Positions 34,241-46,420 of a stretch of 64,000 nucleotides of DNA are shown piece by piece. This DNA comes from Megachile rotundata (lineage: Eukaryota > Arthropoda > Insecta > Hymenoptera > Megachilidae). The DNA lies in assembly GCF_050947335.1 (NCBI RefSeq), contig NC_134989.1, positions 6,441,501 through 6,505,500 on the forward strand. Reading direction: 5' to 3'. Below the pieces are notes generated by a model. That model saw only the letters and a program-made list of their open reading frames with translations, did not search any database and was not told the origin of the DNA. How positions within the stretch are numbered: position 1 is the stretch's first letter; each line of letters begins with the position of its first letter. The position numbers were made by a program, and so were the translations under genes.

Positions 34241-35039
34241 ATCTGAAAGCATAATGGACGATCTACAGATTTATAAAAATCACAAACCTAAATATTTATT
34301 TTTATATTCATTACAAACTCGAAAGTCTAATTTCTTCACACCATAATTTTACTCAATTCCATCCATGATCCGCTAAAAATAGAGTTTCGTTATTTGATCA
34401 TTAAATTAAACGTTTAGGACGCAGTATCGTAGCAATTTATTTCGTTATTACATCCAGATCTCTCATCAAACATCGCGGCTGAACCATTAATCTTGCGAAA
34501 CGAAGGAGAATTATTTTCCAGCTCTCTCGATCTCCAAAGAAATATAGGATTGATAACAGCGGTGTCTGGAGATGAGCGCAACCGTGCTTTCGAAAGATAC
34601 TAGCGCGCACGTGATGCGTGCCTACATACGTTTCAGCTTGACTTCGCAGACAAATGGATAGAATAGGATAGGATAGACAGGATACAGTATGTATTCTGTT
34701 CTGGAATCTGCTCTCGACACTGTTGTGGGTGAGAGTCAGAAAACTAGGACTTGCGTACTCGCTAAGAATGCGAATCTAACGGGTGAGACATGTTTTAGTG
34801 GCCGAGCACGTTCACTTTACATTCATGCGTGAAGCTGCTTCCGCGCTGTGTTTATAATCGTGAAATATCTTTCTATCCTTCTGATACGACTTCGAGCATT
34901 CTTGTTATATAGGGGGTTTTATGGTGGTATTATCGCAAATTGTTTTTGTGAGAGTAAATATGTATAATTTTTTATGCGCCTGAATTCTTATCACTTCAAA
35001 TTTATAAATTGGTGGATAGTTTAATTATCACATATTCTC
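34241..35039. other. Unique DNA with a small GATAG microsatellite
   Basis: 34440-34900 is GC-balanced. 34652-34685 is an imperfect AGGATAG array. No frame is worth naming. Confidence 0.45.
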
Positions 35040-35995
35040 TTATTAGAGAAGTTTCAGTTATTACTGAATTCGTAAATTGATCAATGTTTAAATTTCTAAA
35101 TTTTCAGATATCTAATTATTCAAATATTTAAATTTACAAATTTCTGAATTCCCAAATCGTTCAATTTTCAAGCTTCTAAATTCCTAAATTACCAAAACGT
35201 TTAATTTTCAAGTTTGCAAATTCCTGAATTCTCAAATCATTTACTTTTCAAATTTCCAAATTTCTGAATTTCAAATCGTTTAGTTTTTAAGTTCGTAAAT
35301 TCTCAAATTCATTAATTACCACAAATAAATTCTCAAATTTTTTAATTTTCTAATACTTAAATACACAAATTTTCAAATTCCGATATAGCCAAGTGCCATT
35401 TCGAAATCCCTAAATTATTACATTTCCAAATTCCTAAATCCCTAAATCCACAAATTTTTAATTTCCCAAACCCTCATATTACCAAATTCCTATATTCCCA
35501 AATCGCTGAATGTCCAAATCCTTAAATTACCAAAAACATAAGTTTCCAAACCCCTAATATCTTAAATCCTTAAATATCCAAATTACTAATTTCCCAAATC
35601 CCTAAATCCTCAAATCCTTAAATCCTCAAAATCCTAAATCCCCAAATCCACAAATTCCCAAATCCCCAAATCTCTAAATCGCCAAATCCTCAAACCCCTA
35701 AATCCCCAAACCACTAAATTACTGAATCTCTATATTCATAAATCTCTGTATTCCCAAATCCCTAAATTATCGAATACATAATTTCCCAAATCTCTAATAC
35801 CCGAAATTCTTAAATTACTAGTTTTCCAAACCTCTAAATTCCTATTTTCCCAAATTCCTCAAATCTCAAAACCCTAATATCTAAAATCTCGAAACTGTCA
35901 ATTTCTAAATTCTCAAACCCCTAAATATGCAAGTCCCAAAATTCTCGAATCTCTCATCCAAAAATCCCTAAATCTCCAAAATATCTATCTAAATG
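35040..35995 (-). repeat. Octamer tract T7 (G/A strand minus)
   Basis: The plus strand carries AAATCCCC/AAATCCTC words. The best-ordered part is about 35590-35720, where AAATCCNN repeats nearly exactly every eight bases. Toward 35040 the C runs are lost and the words become AAATTTCT. Confidence 0.9.
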
Positions 35996-36754
35996 TTAAT
36001 CATCGCAAAATTATCCTAGATACTTTCCAATTTATAATTACATTCTTGAAATTTACCCAATACAAAAAAACTTTCTTCTAATGTCAGAAAAGCGTCATCC
36101 TCATTTCTATGTTTAAGTGTGGTAGTCAAGAAAACAAGATAGCCACATGTCGACAAACAAGAAACTCGCATTTTTTCCTCAGTACATTTCCCTCAACTTT
36201 TTTCCCCGTTTTCTCAGTCGGCGATTTGTTTCGCACATTTTCATGCAACGCTTTTTCTGTATCAGCGCATATTAGTTCCGTTAGAAAGTGAATGTCAAAG
36301 GTTCGCGTTACGTTTCAAAGCAAAAGTCGAGATAAGAAACGGCGGCCTCGACTTGTTACACTTTTTCTTTCTTCCCTTCTCCCGGCTGCTCGCATTTACA
36401 TTTAATGTAATGACTGTTTGTACGAAATTAATGGAGTTTTAATTTACGTGGAACGATTACCGTAATTATAGCGGTCGAGCAACCACTCTGTCGTGTCGAG
36501 TTGATGCATAAGTCCGCGTCATGTTGTTTTTCTATTAAAACGATTTATTTTTCATGGATGAAAGTTTGTAATTAATCAGTCATGTATTCTCTTGTAGTCT
36601 CTATGGTCTTTTCTAAGCTGTGATCTTTTCTGTGATTTTTTCAGATGACTTTTCGGGTGCTTGGTTCGCTGACTTTTATGGGGAAAATGGTGATGGAAAA
36701 ATGGGGAAAGAAGTTTTACCGATGGAAGTAATTCTTTGGTGGATAATGAATCTT
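35996..36754. other. Unique DNA, no supported gene
   Basis: 36090-36520 is GC-balanced, with one 60-codon frame. Nothing recognised. Confidence 0.4.
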
Positions 36755-37330
36755 ACCTATTTGTGGATGTAGTGATTTGTGAACGTAGTGATTTGTGGGC
36801 GTAGCGATTTGGAGATGTAGGCATTTGGGGATGTAGCGATTTGGGTGTGTTCAAATTTGAGAATATAGGAATTTGAGAATGGAGGGATTCGAGAATGTAG
36901 GGATTTGGGAATGGAGAGATTTAGGAATGTACCAATTGGATGACGCAGCGAATGTCGGGATGTAGGATTTTGGGTATATAGCAATTTGGGGATGTAGCAA
37001 TTTGTGAATATAGTGATTTAGGTGCTTACAAATTTGAGAATATAGGAATTTGAGAATGTAGGTATTTGGAAATGGAGGGATTTAAGAATTTACCGATTTG
37101 AGGACGTAGCGATTTGGGGATGTACCGATTTGAAGATGTAGAAATTTAGGGATATAGCGATTTGCATCTGAAGAAATGTGGGTATGTGAGAGTTTTGGAA
37201 TAAAGGGATTTGGGAATAAAGGAATTTTTCTATTCTGACCAATTGGAGTCATAGCTATTTGGATACGTAGCGATTTGGGAATGTACCGATTTGGAGATAT
37301 AGCAATTTATAGCTGAAGCTATTTAGATAT
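36755..37330 (+). repeat. Octamer tract T8 with 16- and 177-bp periodicity
   Basis: The dominant word here is GATGTAGCGATTTGGG (two octamers). The block CAAATTTGAGAATATAGGAA recurs at 36852 and 37029, giving a 177-bp unit. A neighbouring segment, TTTTTCTATTCTGACCAATTG near 37225, is repeated about 400 bp downstream near 37625. Confidence 0.85.
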
Positions 37331-38870
37331 ATATTATTGTTAATTTGAGCTTCTTAGTCCACAGGCCCCTCCATCGTACTTGAGCTTTATATATAACTCA
37401 TACTTGCAGGTGTTTGAAATATCAAAGAACAATGTATGGTCAACCAGCCAGAAGAGACCTCATCACTTAGCTTTATTGCTGCGGAAGGAATGTTGCTCTT
37501 TATATATTTATTAATATATAAATAATTTATATTCTCATTAATTCTATCGAATTAGTAATCCCTCAATAGATTCTTGAAGAGAGCCGAAGTAATTTGGGCA
37601 CGGAAAAATTTGGGAATGGAGGGATTTTTCTATTCTGACCAATTGTACCGCAGCTCTTCTAAACACCTGTATCAGTCTCTTCTCGCACCAACTCATAGGT
37701 TGACATCGGTACTTAATTAATCATCTCAAATATGTATCAGAGACTTGCAGAATTCTCAAGCAAATAATAAACTGTATAGAATCGAGGGCACACGTCAATT
37801 CGGGTATTTGTTAAAATATTTGGAATCTTGTTAAGAGTCCAGTGTATCAGAACTGATCTCTTTGTTTTTCTTAAAGCCGTACTTTCACGGTTCGCAAAAG
37901 TCAAGGAAACCGAACCGTGTAAGGACCGAAAGAGAAAGAGGTAACGGTAAATGTATGAAGATCATCGATATTCCTTTAATTGGGTGAATGTTTTTGTCTC
38001 GTTTTTGTTGTTTCGATTCTTTTAACTCACTCCGCGAAAGTATACCGTTGTTTGTCCGCGAGATAAGTGTGTCGTAATTCTTTCTCTTGGGGTGCAAGAA
38101 AAGAGGAGGAATTGGGACATTTATGAATGTTAAGATTTACAAATTAAATTTAGTAGTTTGGTAATTATGTAACTTGAAAATATAGTTAGGTCGTAATTTC
38201 TTGAGTGGAAAATTTGCAAAAGAGAAAAATGTAACAATAATAATCTTGTAGTAATAACAATAATAATTACATAAAGTAAATTTCTAAATTTCTTTTGTTA
38301 TCTCCACTTTGATATACAAGCATGTAAAATGTCTCACATGCTTGTATACGGTTTCACATTTCAACAGCACATTATCGAGAAATTCCAACGAAACGTGGAA
38401 GGCAACGTGGCAAAAAGCAAATGATCAATGAATAAAGAAGATCTACCTTGTAATTTGAGCGGAATTTTTTTATCCTGTTTGGTTGTGGCGAACCGTTAAA
38501 TGCAGTCTCGCGGGCAAAATCAGTGTGGTTGCCTTTGCTTTAATAGTTCCAGTCACATTCCGCGTCTAAGTACGTAATGAATGAAATTGCTGGCCACTAA
38601 TTGATCTAGTTTTAATTTTCCTCGCTGCCGCCTTTTTTTTCAATCCGCCGCACCGGTAGTTTTCAGTCATGTACAATTTATTGCCACCGTCTCATTTAAT
38701 TGGATATATCCTTCGATTACCATTATTCAATTTTGTCACTGTTATAGATCTTTACCATTACCTTTATAATCTTCTCATAGACGTAACGTCATTTAGTCAT
38801 TTTAGTCATTTTTTATACAATCATTCGCAATTTAGAGTCCAAGGATTAAATCCAGGAATTTTAGATTGAG
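37331..38870. other. Unique DNA with one perfect hairpin
   Basis: 38313-38348 has perfect 13-bp arms (TATACAAGCATGT) around a 10-base loop. 38500-38660 is GC-richer. No gene is supported. Confidence 0.4.
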
Positions 38871-39640
38871 TGATGGCGAAGAAAACTTCTGGGTTTTGGG
38901 ATTATAGGAGCTTAAAATTTGGAGATATAGGGATCTGAGGATCTAGGGATGTTCGAATATGAATTTGAGGATTTAATAATATCGAAATGTAGTCGAGTGA
39001 TTTAAGTATATTGGAATCTGAAATTTTAGCGCAAACCGAAATTAGCAAATTTGATACCTAAGGCTGATGGAATCTAGGAATTTGGGGATATAGAGACTTG
39101 AGGATCTAACGATACCGGAATTTACAAGTTAGGAGGTATAGGAATATCGGAATGTAGGAATGTGGAGTCAGAGTTGTCAGAATCTTAAATTTTCAGATTT
39201 GGGATTAACGGAATCTACAAATATCTGATTTAGGAATGTCGGAAGCTACAAAGTTCAGGGGCTCGGGACTATATGAGCTTAGAATTTGGGAACATAAGAC
39301 TTGAGAATCTACAGATACCGGAATTTAGAAATTAGGGACCTATGAATGTTGGAATCTAAAAATTGTGGAGTCGGAGTTTTCAGAATCTTGAATTTTCAGA
39401 TTTAGGATTAGTGGAATCCAGGAATTTCAGTTTCAGAGACGTTGAAATCTAGGAATGTGGGAATACCAGGATTTTAAGAACTAGGCACATAAAAATCAAG
39501 GAAGTTGTAGTCTAACAACGTCGTAATCCATCAATTTCGGTTAAGGATGTAGACATCTAGAAATTTGTGATCTAAGGATGACGTTATTTAAGTGTTTAGC
39601 AGTTTAGAGACGTCAGAATTTAGGAATTTCATGATTTCTG
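38871..39640 (+). repeat. Octamer tract T9 with a 203-bp unit
   Basis: Words such as GGAATTTG, GGATCTAG and GGAATCTA. The stretch beginning GATACCGGAATTTA stands at 39111 and 39314 with the following 130 bases similar in both, including GTGGAGTC and TTTTCAGATTT. Confidence 0.8.
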
Positions 39641-41597
39641 TATCTAGATATGTTTATATTTATATTTACAATAATATAATTTCATTCTACGTTTTCCTTG
39701 AATTTCATGTATTTGAAACCAATGCTAATACTAATAATCTATCTCTCATTTTTTAATAACTATTATACCTTCAAAAAATTACTAATTAATTCTTATTCAT
39801 TGGTTATTAAATTTCATAACAATTTCATATTCGCACAGCTATTTTTTTATAATACAATCACTGAGATTTGTAAGTTGTCCAAATATACTTGTCACTAGAA
39901 AACTTTTCAACAGAATACTTTAAGTTTTACCTAAGTAATTTTCTAGTGTCTCCAAATTGAGTCCAATAACATTTTAACAAGTAAACAAATAATCTTCGTG
40001 AAGGATTACAAATCGATTCTCCGAAATCCACCAGAAATAGTATTCAATTTTCCAAATTTCAAAATGCATAATCGAATAAAATTGCTTTTCAGCGAAGTAC
40101 GGAATTCGGTGTTCATTAATAAAAGCGATGAATTTTATATCTTTATTATTCTGACATATAGGGATTTGCACACGAAAGCAATACCGTGGCCATTAAACGA
40201 AGCATAAGATTAACCAAATTTCCATAATGTCCGTATTCAAATTGAATTATCTGCATATTTCGACGCTTCAAAGGATCTTAGAGTCGCTCTAGCGTCGAAA
40301 CAGCACATAAAAATTTAACCAGAAGCAAATTACATACATATTCAATACTCGAAACTGATATTTAAAAGATTTAAATAGGTATAGTATTGAACATATTTAT
40401 TGATAATAAATCTGGACAATTTATTGCTTAACATTAGCACGATAAATGTGCTGTCGGAGTTATGTCAAATTTATAATAAATCATACGGATTACAGATAAT
40501 GTCACGTTAGTTAAGTGAATGCAAAATTATCGATGCCTATGAACAATTTCTTGTCGAAGTACCAGCGATTCGACACAGTTTCAAGTATCACGGACTTCCG
40601 TCATAGTGTTTTTACCACTTTCACTAGTTCCGCGCGTTTTGCTCTTACTTTCGACGAGAACGAACGTCCTGAAGTCGTAAAAACAAGTACGCGTGACGAA
40701 AAAATTAATGGCGTTAGTTCGATTCTCGCGATCGGTAGAACACGTTTTCCCTGCGTCGCCATCTTGTCATAAAACGAAAATTTCCAGTGCCATAAATTAC
40801 AAGTCGGAGTTGGAGAAACAAGAATGGTGTTTTACCGAAACTGGGGGAAAGTTTAATGGACCGAGTAAAATAAACAACAAATAAGAAACGTGTTCATAAT
40901 TGAAGGATTATTATGAAAAATTTGAGAATCTTAGTGATTAACACATAAATCAGGTAAAACAGAAATGCTTACGTAGATCGTTATAAAATTTATTAGTTTG
41001 TTGTTGTTAATTTTTACTGTTAATGCAGTTAACTATATAATTAATGCAGCTTACAAATTCGTTCGTAGGATTTTTTATAAATTTGTTATTTGTCACAATT
41101 TTACAAATTGTTTTGTTACGTTTTATTCATGACCAGATATAAGGGCAATTATTACTATAAATACAATAACAAATTATTATAAAAATATTATAATGATTAC
41201 AATAATAAATTGTAATGATTAAGTACCGTCAATAAAGAGGACATCAGATGAAACGTAATTTTCATGAATAATTTGAGAATATTTATTTTATACGAATAAT
41301 TATAAGAAACCAACAATAATTATTATTTAATAACAAATCTGCAAATGTTGATAAAAAATATTTTTGAATAATTCTTACCTGTCTAAATGGATTTGCCTTA
41401 TTCAAAAATTGATACGTCTTCCAGAACATAGTAATTAAAGTGTTAATTATTTTCCACCCCTTGCATTATATCACCAAAATATTAAATTTTACTAAAAATA
41501 AATAATTACTGTTGAAATTTTATGTTGTGACAGGTAGACATAATGATATAAATATAAAAAATTGGATGTTTGGATAAATTGGAGGATGACGGGGTGG
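39641..41597. other. Unique AT-rich DNA
   Basis: Frames of 63-85 codons without features (for example 40515-40772, in a GC-balanced patch). A CCCCTTGCATTATAT segment near 41457 resembles the start of the array units beyond the tRNA. Confidence 0.4.
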
Positions 41598-41604
41598 AAA
41601 AAAA
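41598..41604 (-). terminator. Pol III T-run terminator of tRNA-Ser
   Basis: Seven T residues on the minus strand, four bases past the discriminator base of the tRNA. Confidence 0.85.
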
Positions 41605-41608
41605 TGTT

Positions 41609-41690
41609 CGCAGCCGGTAGGATTCGAACCTACGCTCCCAGAGGGAATCTGATTTCGAGTCAGACGCCTTAACCACTCGGCCACGGCTGC
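41609..41690 (-). tRNA. tRNA-Ser(CGA)
   Basis: Serine tRNA reading UCG codons in cytosolic translation. The 82-base gene folds as a full class II tRNA: acceptor stem GCAGCCG/CGGCTGC with discriminator G, D arm containing GCCGAGTGGTTAAGGC, anticodon stem TCTGA/TCAGA around CTCGAAA with anticodon CGA at 41655-41657, a long variable arm (CCC/GGG), and T arm GTAGG/CCTAC with the B box GGTTCGAATCC. There is no intron. CCA is not encoded, as expected in eukaryotes. Transcription is by RNA polymerase III from the internal A and B boxes, ending at the adjacent T run. The gene looks intact. A minus-strand open frame across it (RGRVVKASDSKSDSLWERRF) is a shadow of the tRNA. Confidence 0.98.
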
Positions 41691-41691
41691 T

Positions 41692-42590
41692 CACCCCTTG
41701 TAGGTTCGTTGCAAACTGGAGGTGAACTACTGAAACCAACCCCTTCTGCATACCTTACAATCGAAATTTACTGCATTATCGTTCTGACTGCTAATCTGAT
41801 ACAATTTAATTCTTGTTATTTGTAATTATATCAAAACTGAAGAGTAAAAACAACCCCTTCTATATATTTTATAAAACATATTTACTGCGTTATCGTATCA
41901 ATTATTAACTATATGTGGTACATTCCATTTTTTGTGATTATATTAATATTACAGGTTAAAAGCAAAAACAACCCCTTCTTTGTACTGCATAACTGATATT
42001 TACTGCATTATGATATTAATTATTAACTCTGTATGATTCATCATTTCTTTTTTTATTCGTAATTATATAAACGTAACTGGTCAAAAGTAAGAACAACCTC
42101 TTTTACGTACTTTATAATGAAAATTTGTTGCATTATCAATTATTAATTCGCCGTAATACAATTCTTCTTCCTTGTAACTAAACAAAAGTAACAGAGAAAG
42201 GAACCGAATAAACGCAACCCCTTTTGTATACTAATCGAAACTTATTGCATTATAACATCAATTGTTAACCTACTATGATTTAATTTCTCTTTTTCGAAAT
42301 TAAACAGAAATAGCAGAGTAAAATTCACCCCTCCTATACACTTTGCAATTGAAATTCAGTACATTATAAAAATCATTAACCCCCTATGATCTAAATCTTT
42401 TCGTTTCTAACGAAACAAAAATAATCGAATCAACCCCTTCTATGCAGAAGGAGTTTTACCCCTTTAGCATACTTTGTAATCGAAATTTACTAAATCATCC
42501 TCTGCAAATTATTAACTCTTCATGATTCAGTTCCTTTCTACTATATCTAAACAGACAACAAAGTAAAATTACTTAATATTAAGACAGAGT
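41692..42590 (+). repeat. Degenerate 115-bp tandem array beside the tRNA
   Basis: The marker AACCCCTT begins units at about 41738, 41852, 41970, 42095, 42216, 42327 and 42432 (spacing 105-125). Each is followed by a TTTACTGCATTATC-like stretch and ATTATTAACT. A CCCCTTG word also stands at 41692, and a related one at about 41457, 235 bp away on the other side of the tRNA. The array is well decayed. Confidence 0.8.
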
Positions 42591-43460
42591 TTATGTTTGC
42601 ATGTGTGCTTGCATTCTTTCACGTCACTAGACTTCAAAATCCTCGAATTACGAAATTCTAAAATTCTCAAATTTTCCAGATTCCCAAACCAAGCGTTCCC
42701 TACGGAAATCAATACTATTCATGAGAGTACATGTATAGTCGTCGCTGTGGAATATCGTCATCGCATATAACGACAATTGATCCGCGATCGAAGGTCGGCA
42801 ACGAGGAGGAGCAATACCCGACAACATTCGCTGACGGACTTGCGATTGTCCGGTGTGCTCGCAGACTGGTGGCTAACTGTAAAATGGCAAGTTCCGCTAT
42901 TCCGTCAGTCAGAAAAAGGACGACGAGGCGTCTTAAGAGGCGTGTGGGGCACCAAGGTGATCGTACGGCCTTGTGTCACGTGTTCGTCCATTAACGTCGC
43001 AGTATGTAGGCTATGAGCAACAGACCGACAGTTCACACGTGCATCTTCTCTAGGATATATGCGTTTACGAATTTCTTTCCAAGAAGATGTAGCTCCAATA
43101 AAAGTTTCTCGTTCTTCCTTCACGAGTGTCCTAATGACGAATTATTTTAATTTTATGGCATTGTAAACCTTTGAGCTTGTGACACATTCGCAAAGCGTGA
43201 CTTTTCTTATTCTTTTTTGTATGCTTTCATTATTAAAGTCTAATTATTATTTTCATAGTCTAAAATTCTTGTATATGAAATACAAATGACATTTTAGTTT
43301 TCTTCATTCATTTTAAGATTGCAATAGTAAATAGTTATATCCGATGCAGTTGTCAAATCGTAGTAGGTCAATTATTATTTTGTAGAGAATTGAGAAAAAT
43401 ATTTTTTCTAATCATATCACTCACGCGCGAATGGCAAATATTTGAATTATATAGCTAAGT
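42591..43460. other. Unique DNA with a CpG-rich block
   Basis: 42720-43130 is CpG-rich and carries overlapping frames of 72-87 codons. One ATG in good context (AAAATGGCAAG, 42882) opens a short basic reading (RKRTTRRLKRRVGHQ) followed by a donor-like AAG|GTGATC. It is unsupported by anything else. A short octamer-like patch lies at 42640-42690. Confidence 0.3.
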
Positions 43461-44451
43461 TCTGGGCCGAAACCGATCAGTTATCAAGGGAAGTCGAAGT
43501 TTTAAGAAATCATGAGGAATTTCTTTTCACTTTTTGAGAATGACGAACAGATCTGGCTCTTGTATATAAATTTACACTATTTTGGAAGTACATCAATACA
43601 TAGATAACAGCGGAGGCTCGATGAGGTCAATTCCGATCAATTAACAAGGGAATACGATAATTCAGGAGATATTTGCGTGGATGTCTAATCTGTCCAGCAA
43701 TAGTATGTATATCGTCTCTGTACAGATATAACAAATGAAATTCACTAACTTTCACGATCACCCAAAATGACCCTCACTGAGAATACTTTTTTAACGCAAA
43801 ATAGAGTTTTTATTCAAAGAAATAATAAAAGGAAACACTTAAATAAACATATCATATTTAAAATAACGATGAAACTAATAGTCGCACATTTAAACGAATA
43901 ATACAACGCATAACTAGCTTCGAGTATTTCTTTAGTACTAAATACGTGGTTTATTTATCTATTCCCAATTACAGTTATTACGTGTATAACATCATCCTTG
44001 GTACAGTTTTCACAATTTTTTCGTCCTCATAGTAACAAGTTACTTACCCAACCGCGTTTTCCAAAACAGAAGTTTTATATCTTACAAACTATACATAATT
44101 TATCGAAATTAAATATAGCAATTTGTAAAGTTATCATCTAGAACGCTTTAACAATTGTTTTACTACAAATAGTTTAACTACGAATATTAACAAGAAAGTC
44201 GAAACGGCAGAAATCGACTTGAGTGATCTGAATTACCAATGCACTTTAACCACCACATGCGATTCATGTTACGGCTCAGTGTCAATCAACGGAACAAAAC
44301 AGGTATTATGCACATGCAGCTATGAAAAGTGAATTGCCTAAGAACGTTTGTGGAAGAGGGAAAAGGCGTGTCACTTTCATTACTCTGTTACTTTTGTCCT
44401 CGCTCACCCCTACAATAGTTTGTCTGACCACAAACGTCAGTTTCCACTGTG
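43461..44451 (+). repeat. Dispersed 1-kb repeat R2, copy a
   Basis: It aligns along its whole length with 54956-55934, same orientation, by eye near 90 per cent. The start has GCCGAAACCGAT and TTATCAAGGGAAG. A similar phrase (GGCTCGATGAG, AATTAACAAGGGAAT) recurs about 160 bp on, an internal duplication. The right end is CTGACCACAAACGTCAGTTT. No TIR or clear target duplication was found. Frames inside are short; the class is unknown. Confidence 0.85.
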
Positions 44452-45364
44452 CGGATAAACGTGCCCGAAATACGAATTTGATAGCAGAATATGAATACAA
44501 ATTACGAAGGCTATAAATCAGTTTGCACGAACACTAATTAATTACAAAATACTGCTACAGGAATATCATACTCTGAAAATTAATATCTGCTATTAAACAA
44601 TTTCTTTTTGTGAAGGATTTTCTAAAAGTGAAATATATCGAATTTCTGAAATGTAAGAATATTTCGAAGTGTCATTTGACAAGTCTGACAAATTTGACAA
44701 ATGTAACTCGTGACTCATACTTCAAATAAGATACATCTTACATGATAATTCGAACATAAAGACTCCGTAATTGATACGTTCATCCTATGATAATCAATCA
44801 TTACGATATTTTTCGGTTCTGGTGTTGACCTCCGAGTCGATATATGACACCTTGTACATTACTTCGATGACAGGCTATTTGTATCGATCGATGATGAACT
44901 CTCGACCCGTATGGCTTCTATACATAGAATTGCTCGAGCACAGCTGTGATGATCCCGCGATTCGGAGAGGGTCATTGTTGATGATGATCGGTCGGGCTGA
45001 TTCAGGATAAATGCAGACAATAGTTTCGCCAAAGGTTTCACCATGAAATGAACCGTTTAAAAGCCGACACTAGAAAACGGCTCGCAAGATAGTCTACGTT
45101 CGATACGTATCTTTGTTCTTGCTCTTTGCAGCTCTTTAATTCGAATAAAAATCTATTACACCTGGATATTAGCGCGGCCAATGAAAACCTATCGTTGCCA
45201 TTCGATCTGCGAGAACTAACATACGACGAATACCGATCTGTTGCTAGCGATAATGTTGTACTGTTAATCACTCGACAGTCGAATCTTTTCGTTAGAAAAG
45301 ATTCATTTTTTTGTTTGTGCTGTGGATAGAAATTTTGGAGACTGGAGTATTTCATAATATGGAA
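44452..45364. other. Unique DNA, no supported gene
   Basis: 44780-45310 is GC-balanced with frames up to 154 codons on the minus strand. That frame (45038-45502) owes its first third to tract T10 (PKSPKPQNPKTPN), and the rest is not recognised. Confidence 0.35.
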
Positions 45365-46420
45365 ATAAGCGGAATGAGAAATACTATAATTTAAAGATTT
45401 GGAGATTTGGGGATTTGGGGTTTTGGAGTTTTGGAGTTTTGGGTATTTGGGTATTTGGGTATTTGGGGTTTTGGGGTTTTGGGGTTTTGGGGATTTGGGC
45501 ATTTGGGCATTTGGGGTTTTGGGGATTTGGGCACTTGGGCATTTGGGATTTTAGGGATTTGAGGATGTGGAGATTTAGGGATTTGGAGACTTAGGGATTG
45601 GGGATTTAGTGATTTATGGATTTAGGGATTTAGCGATTGAAGGATTTGGAGATTTAGAGATTTAGGGATTTAGGGATTTAGGGATTTAGGGATTTAGGGA
45701 TACATGGATTTAGGGATTTAGGGACTTGATGAGTTAGGTATTTGGGGATTTAGGGACTTGATAATTTAGGAATTTGGGGATTTAGGGATTTGTGAACTTA
45801 TGAATTTGCAAATCTTGGAATTTTAACATTCCAAGGCATGAAATTTTATAACTCAGAGAATCAAAGGGATTGACAATATTAAAATTAAAGTATTTAGGGA
45901 GTTGAGAGTTTGGGGATTTGCGACTTTGTTAATATCTTAATTTGGAGATTCCGAAATTTGATCATTTAAATTTCATATATTCACAAAATTGATAACTTTC
46001 AAAAGTTTGGGAACTTGGAAACTCACTAGTTCAGAATTCGTGATATTTAAATTTTGAAATTTTGAGATCTGAGGATTCAGACCCTAGAAATTACAAAATT
46101 TGGAAATCTGATATAGAGATGCTTTGAAATTTAAGAATGGAAATATTTGAGCAATTTAAAGTGTTATTATTTGCTAATTTTGAGTGACTGGGGAGTTATA
46201 AGATTCATAATTTAGGAAATTTTGTATCCTATTTAAGAATTTGCGGACTGAAAAGTATTAAAATTTACGAATTTAGGGTTTGAAAATACGAGACTGCAGA
46301 ACTTGAGATTTTTGAAATTTTCAATTTTTCCCATTTCTATACGTTCAAATTTTTAATTTTTCCAATATGTAAATGTTCAGTTTGTCAAATTTTTAAATGT
46401 ACAAATTTAAAATTTGATAA
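45365..46420 (+). repeat. Octamer tract T10, the best-ordered tract
   Basis: 45411-45560 is a run of TTTTGGGG, GTATTTGG and GATTTGGG words. 45591-45735 is close to exact tandem TTTAGGGA. After about 45830 the G runs disappear and words become GAAATTTG and then AATTTTTC. G-rich parts meet the pattern for G-quadruplex formation on the plus strand. The exact octamers imply recent slippage or unequal exchange inside an older decayed array. Confidence 0.95.

Noticed and set aside
38313..38348. microRNA precursor
   Set aside because: The 13-bp stem with a 10-base loop is too short for a pre-miRNA and nothing extends the pairing.
41506..41751. Minus-strand 81-codon ORF across the tRNA
   Set aside because: Its centre (RGRVVKASDSKSDSLWERRF) is the translated tRNA-Ser itself; such shadows are a common annotation error.
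45038..45502. 154-codon minus ORF starting PKSPKPQNPKTPN
   Set aside because: The N-terminal third is tract T10 read in translation; the remainder has no recognised feature or splice support.
45591..45735. Plant-type or interstitial telomere (TTTAGGG)
   Set aside because: The unit here is eight bases (TTTAGGGA), embedded in the degenerate octamer family, and the genome looks like an insect's, where TTAGG is expected.
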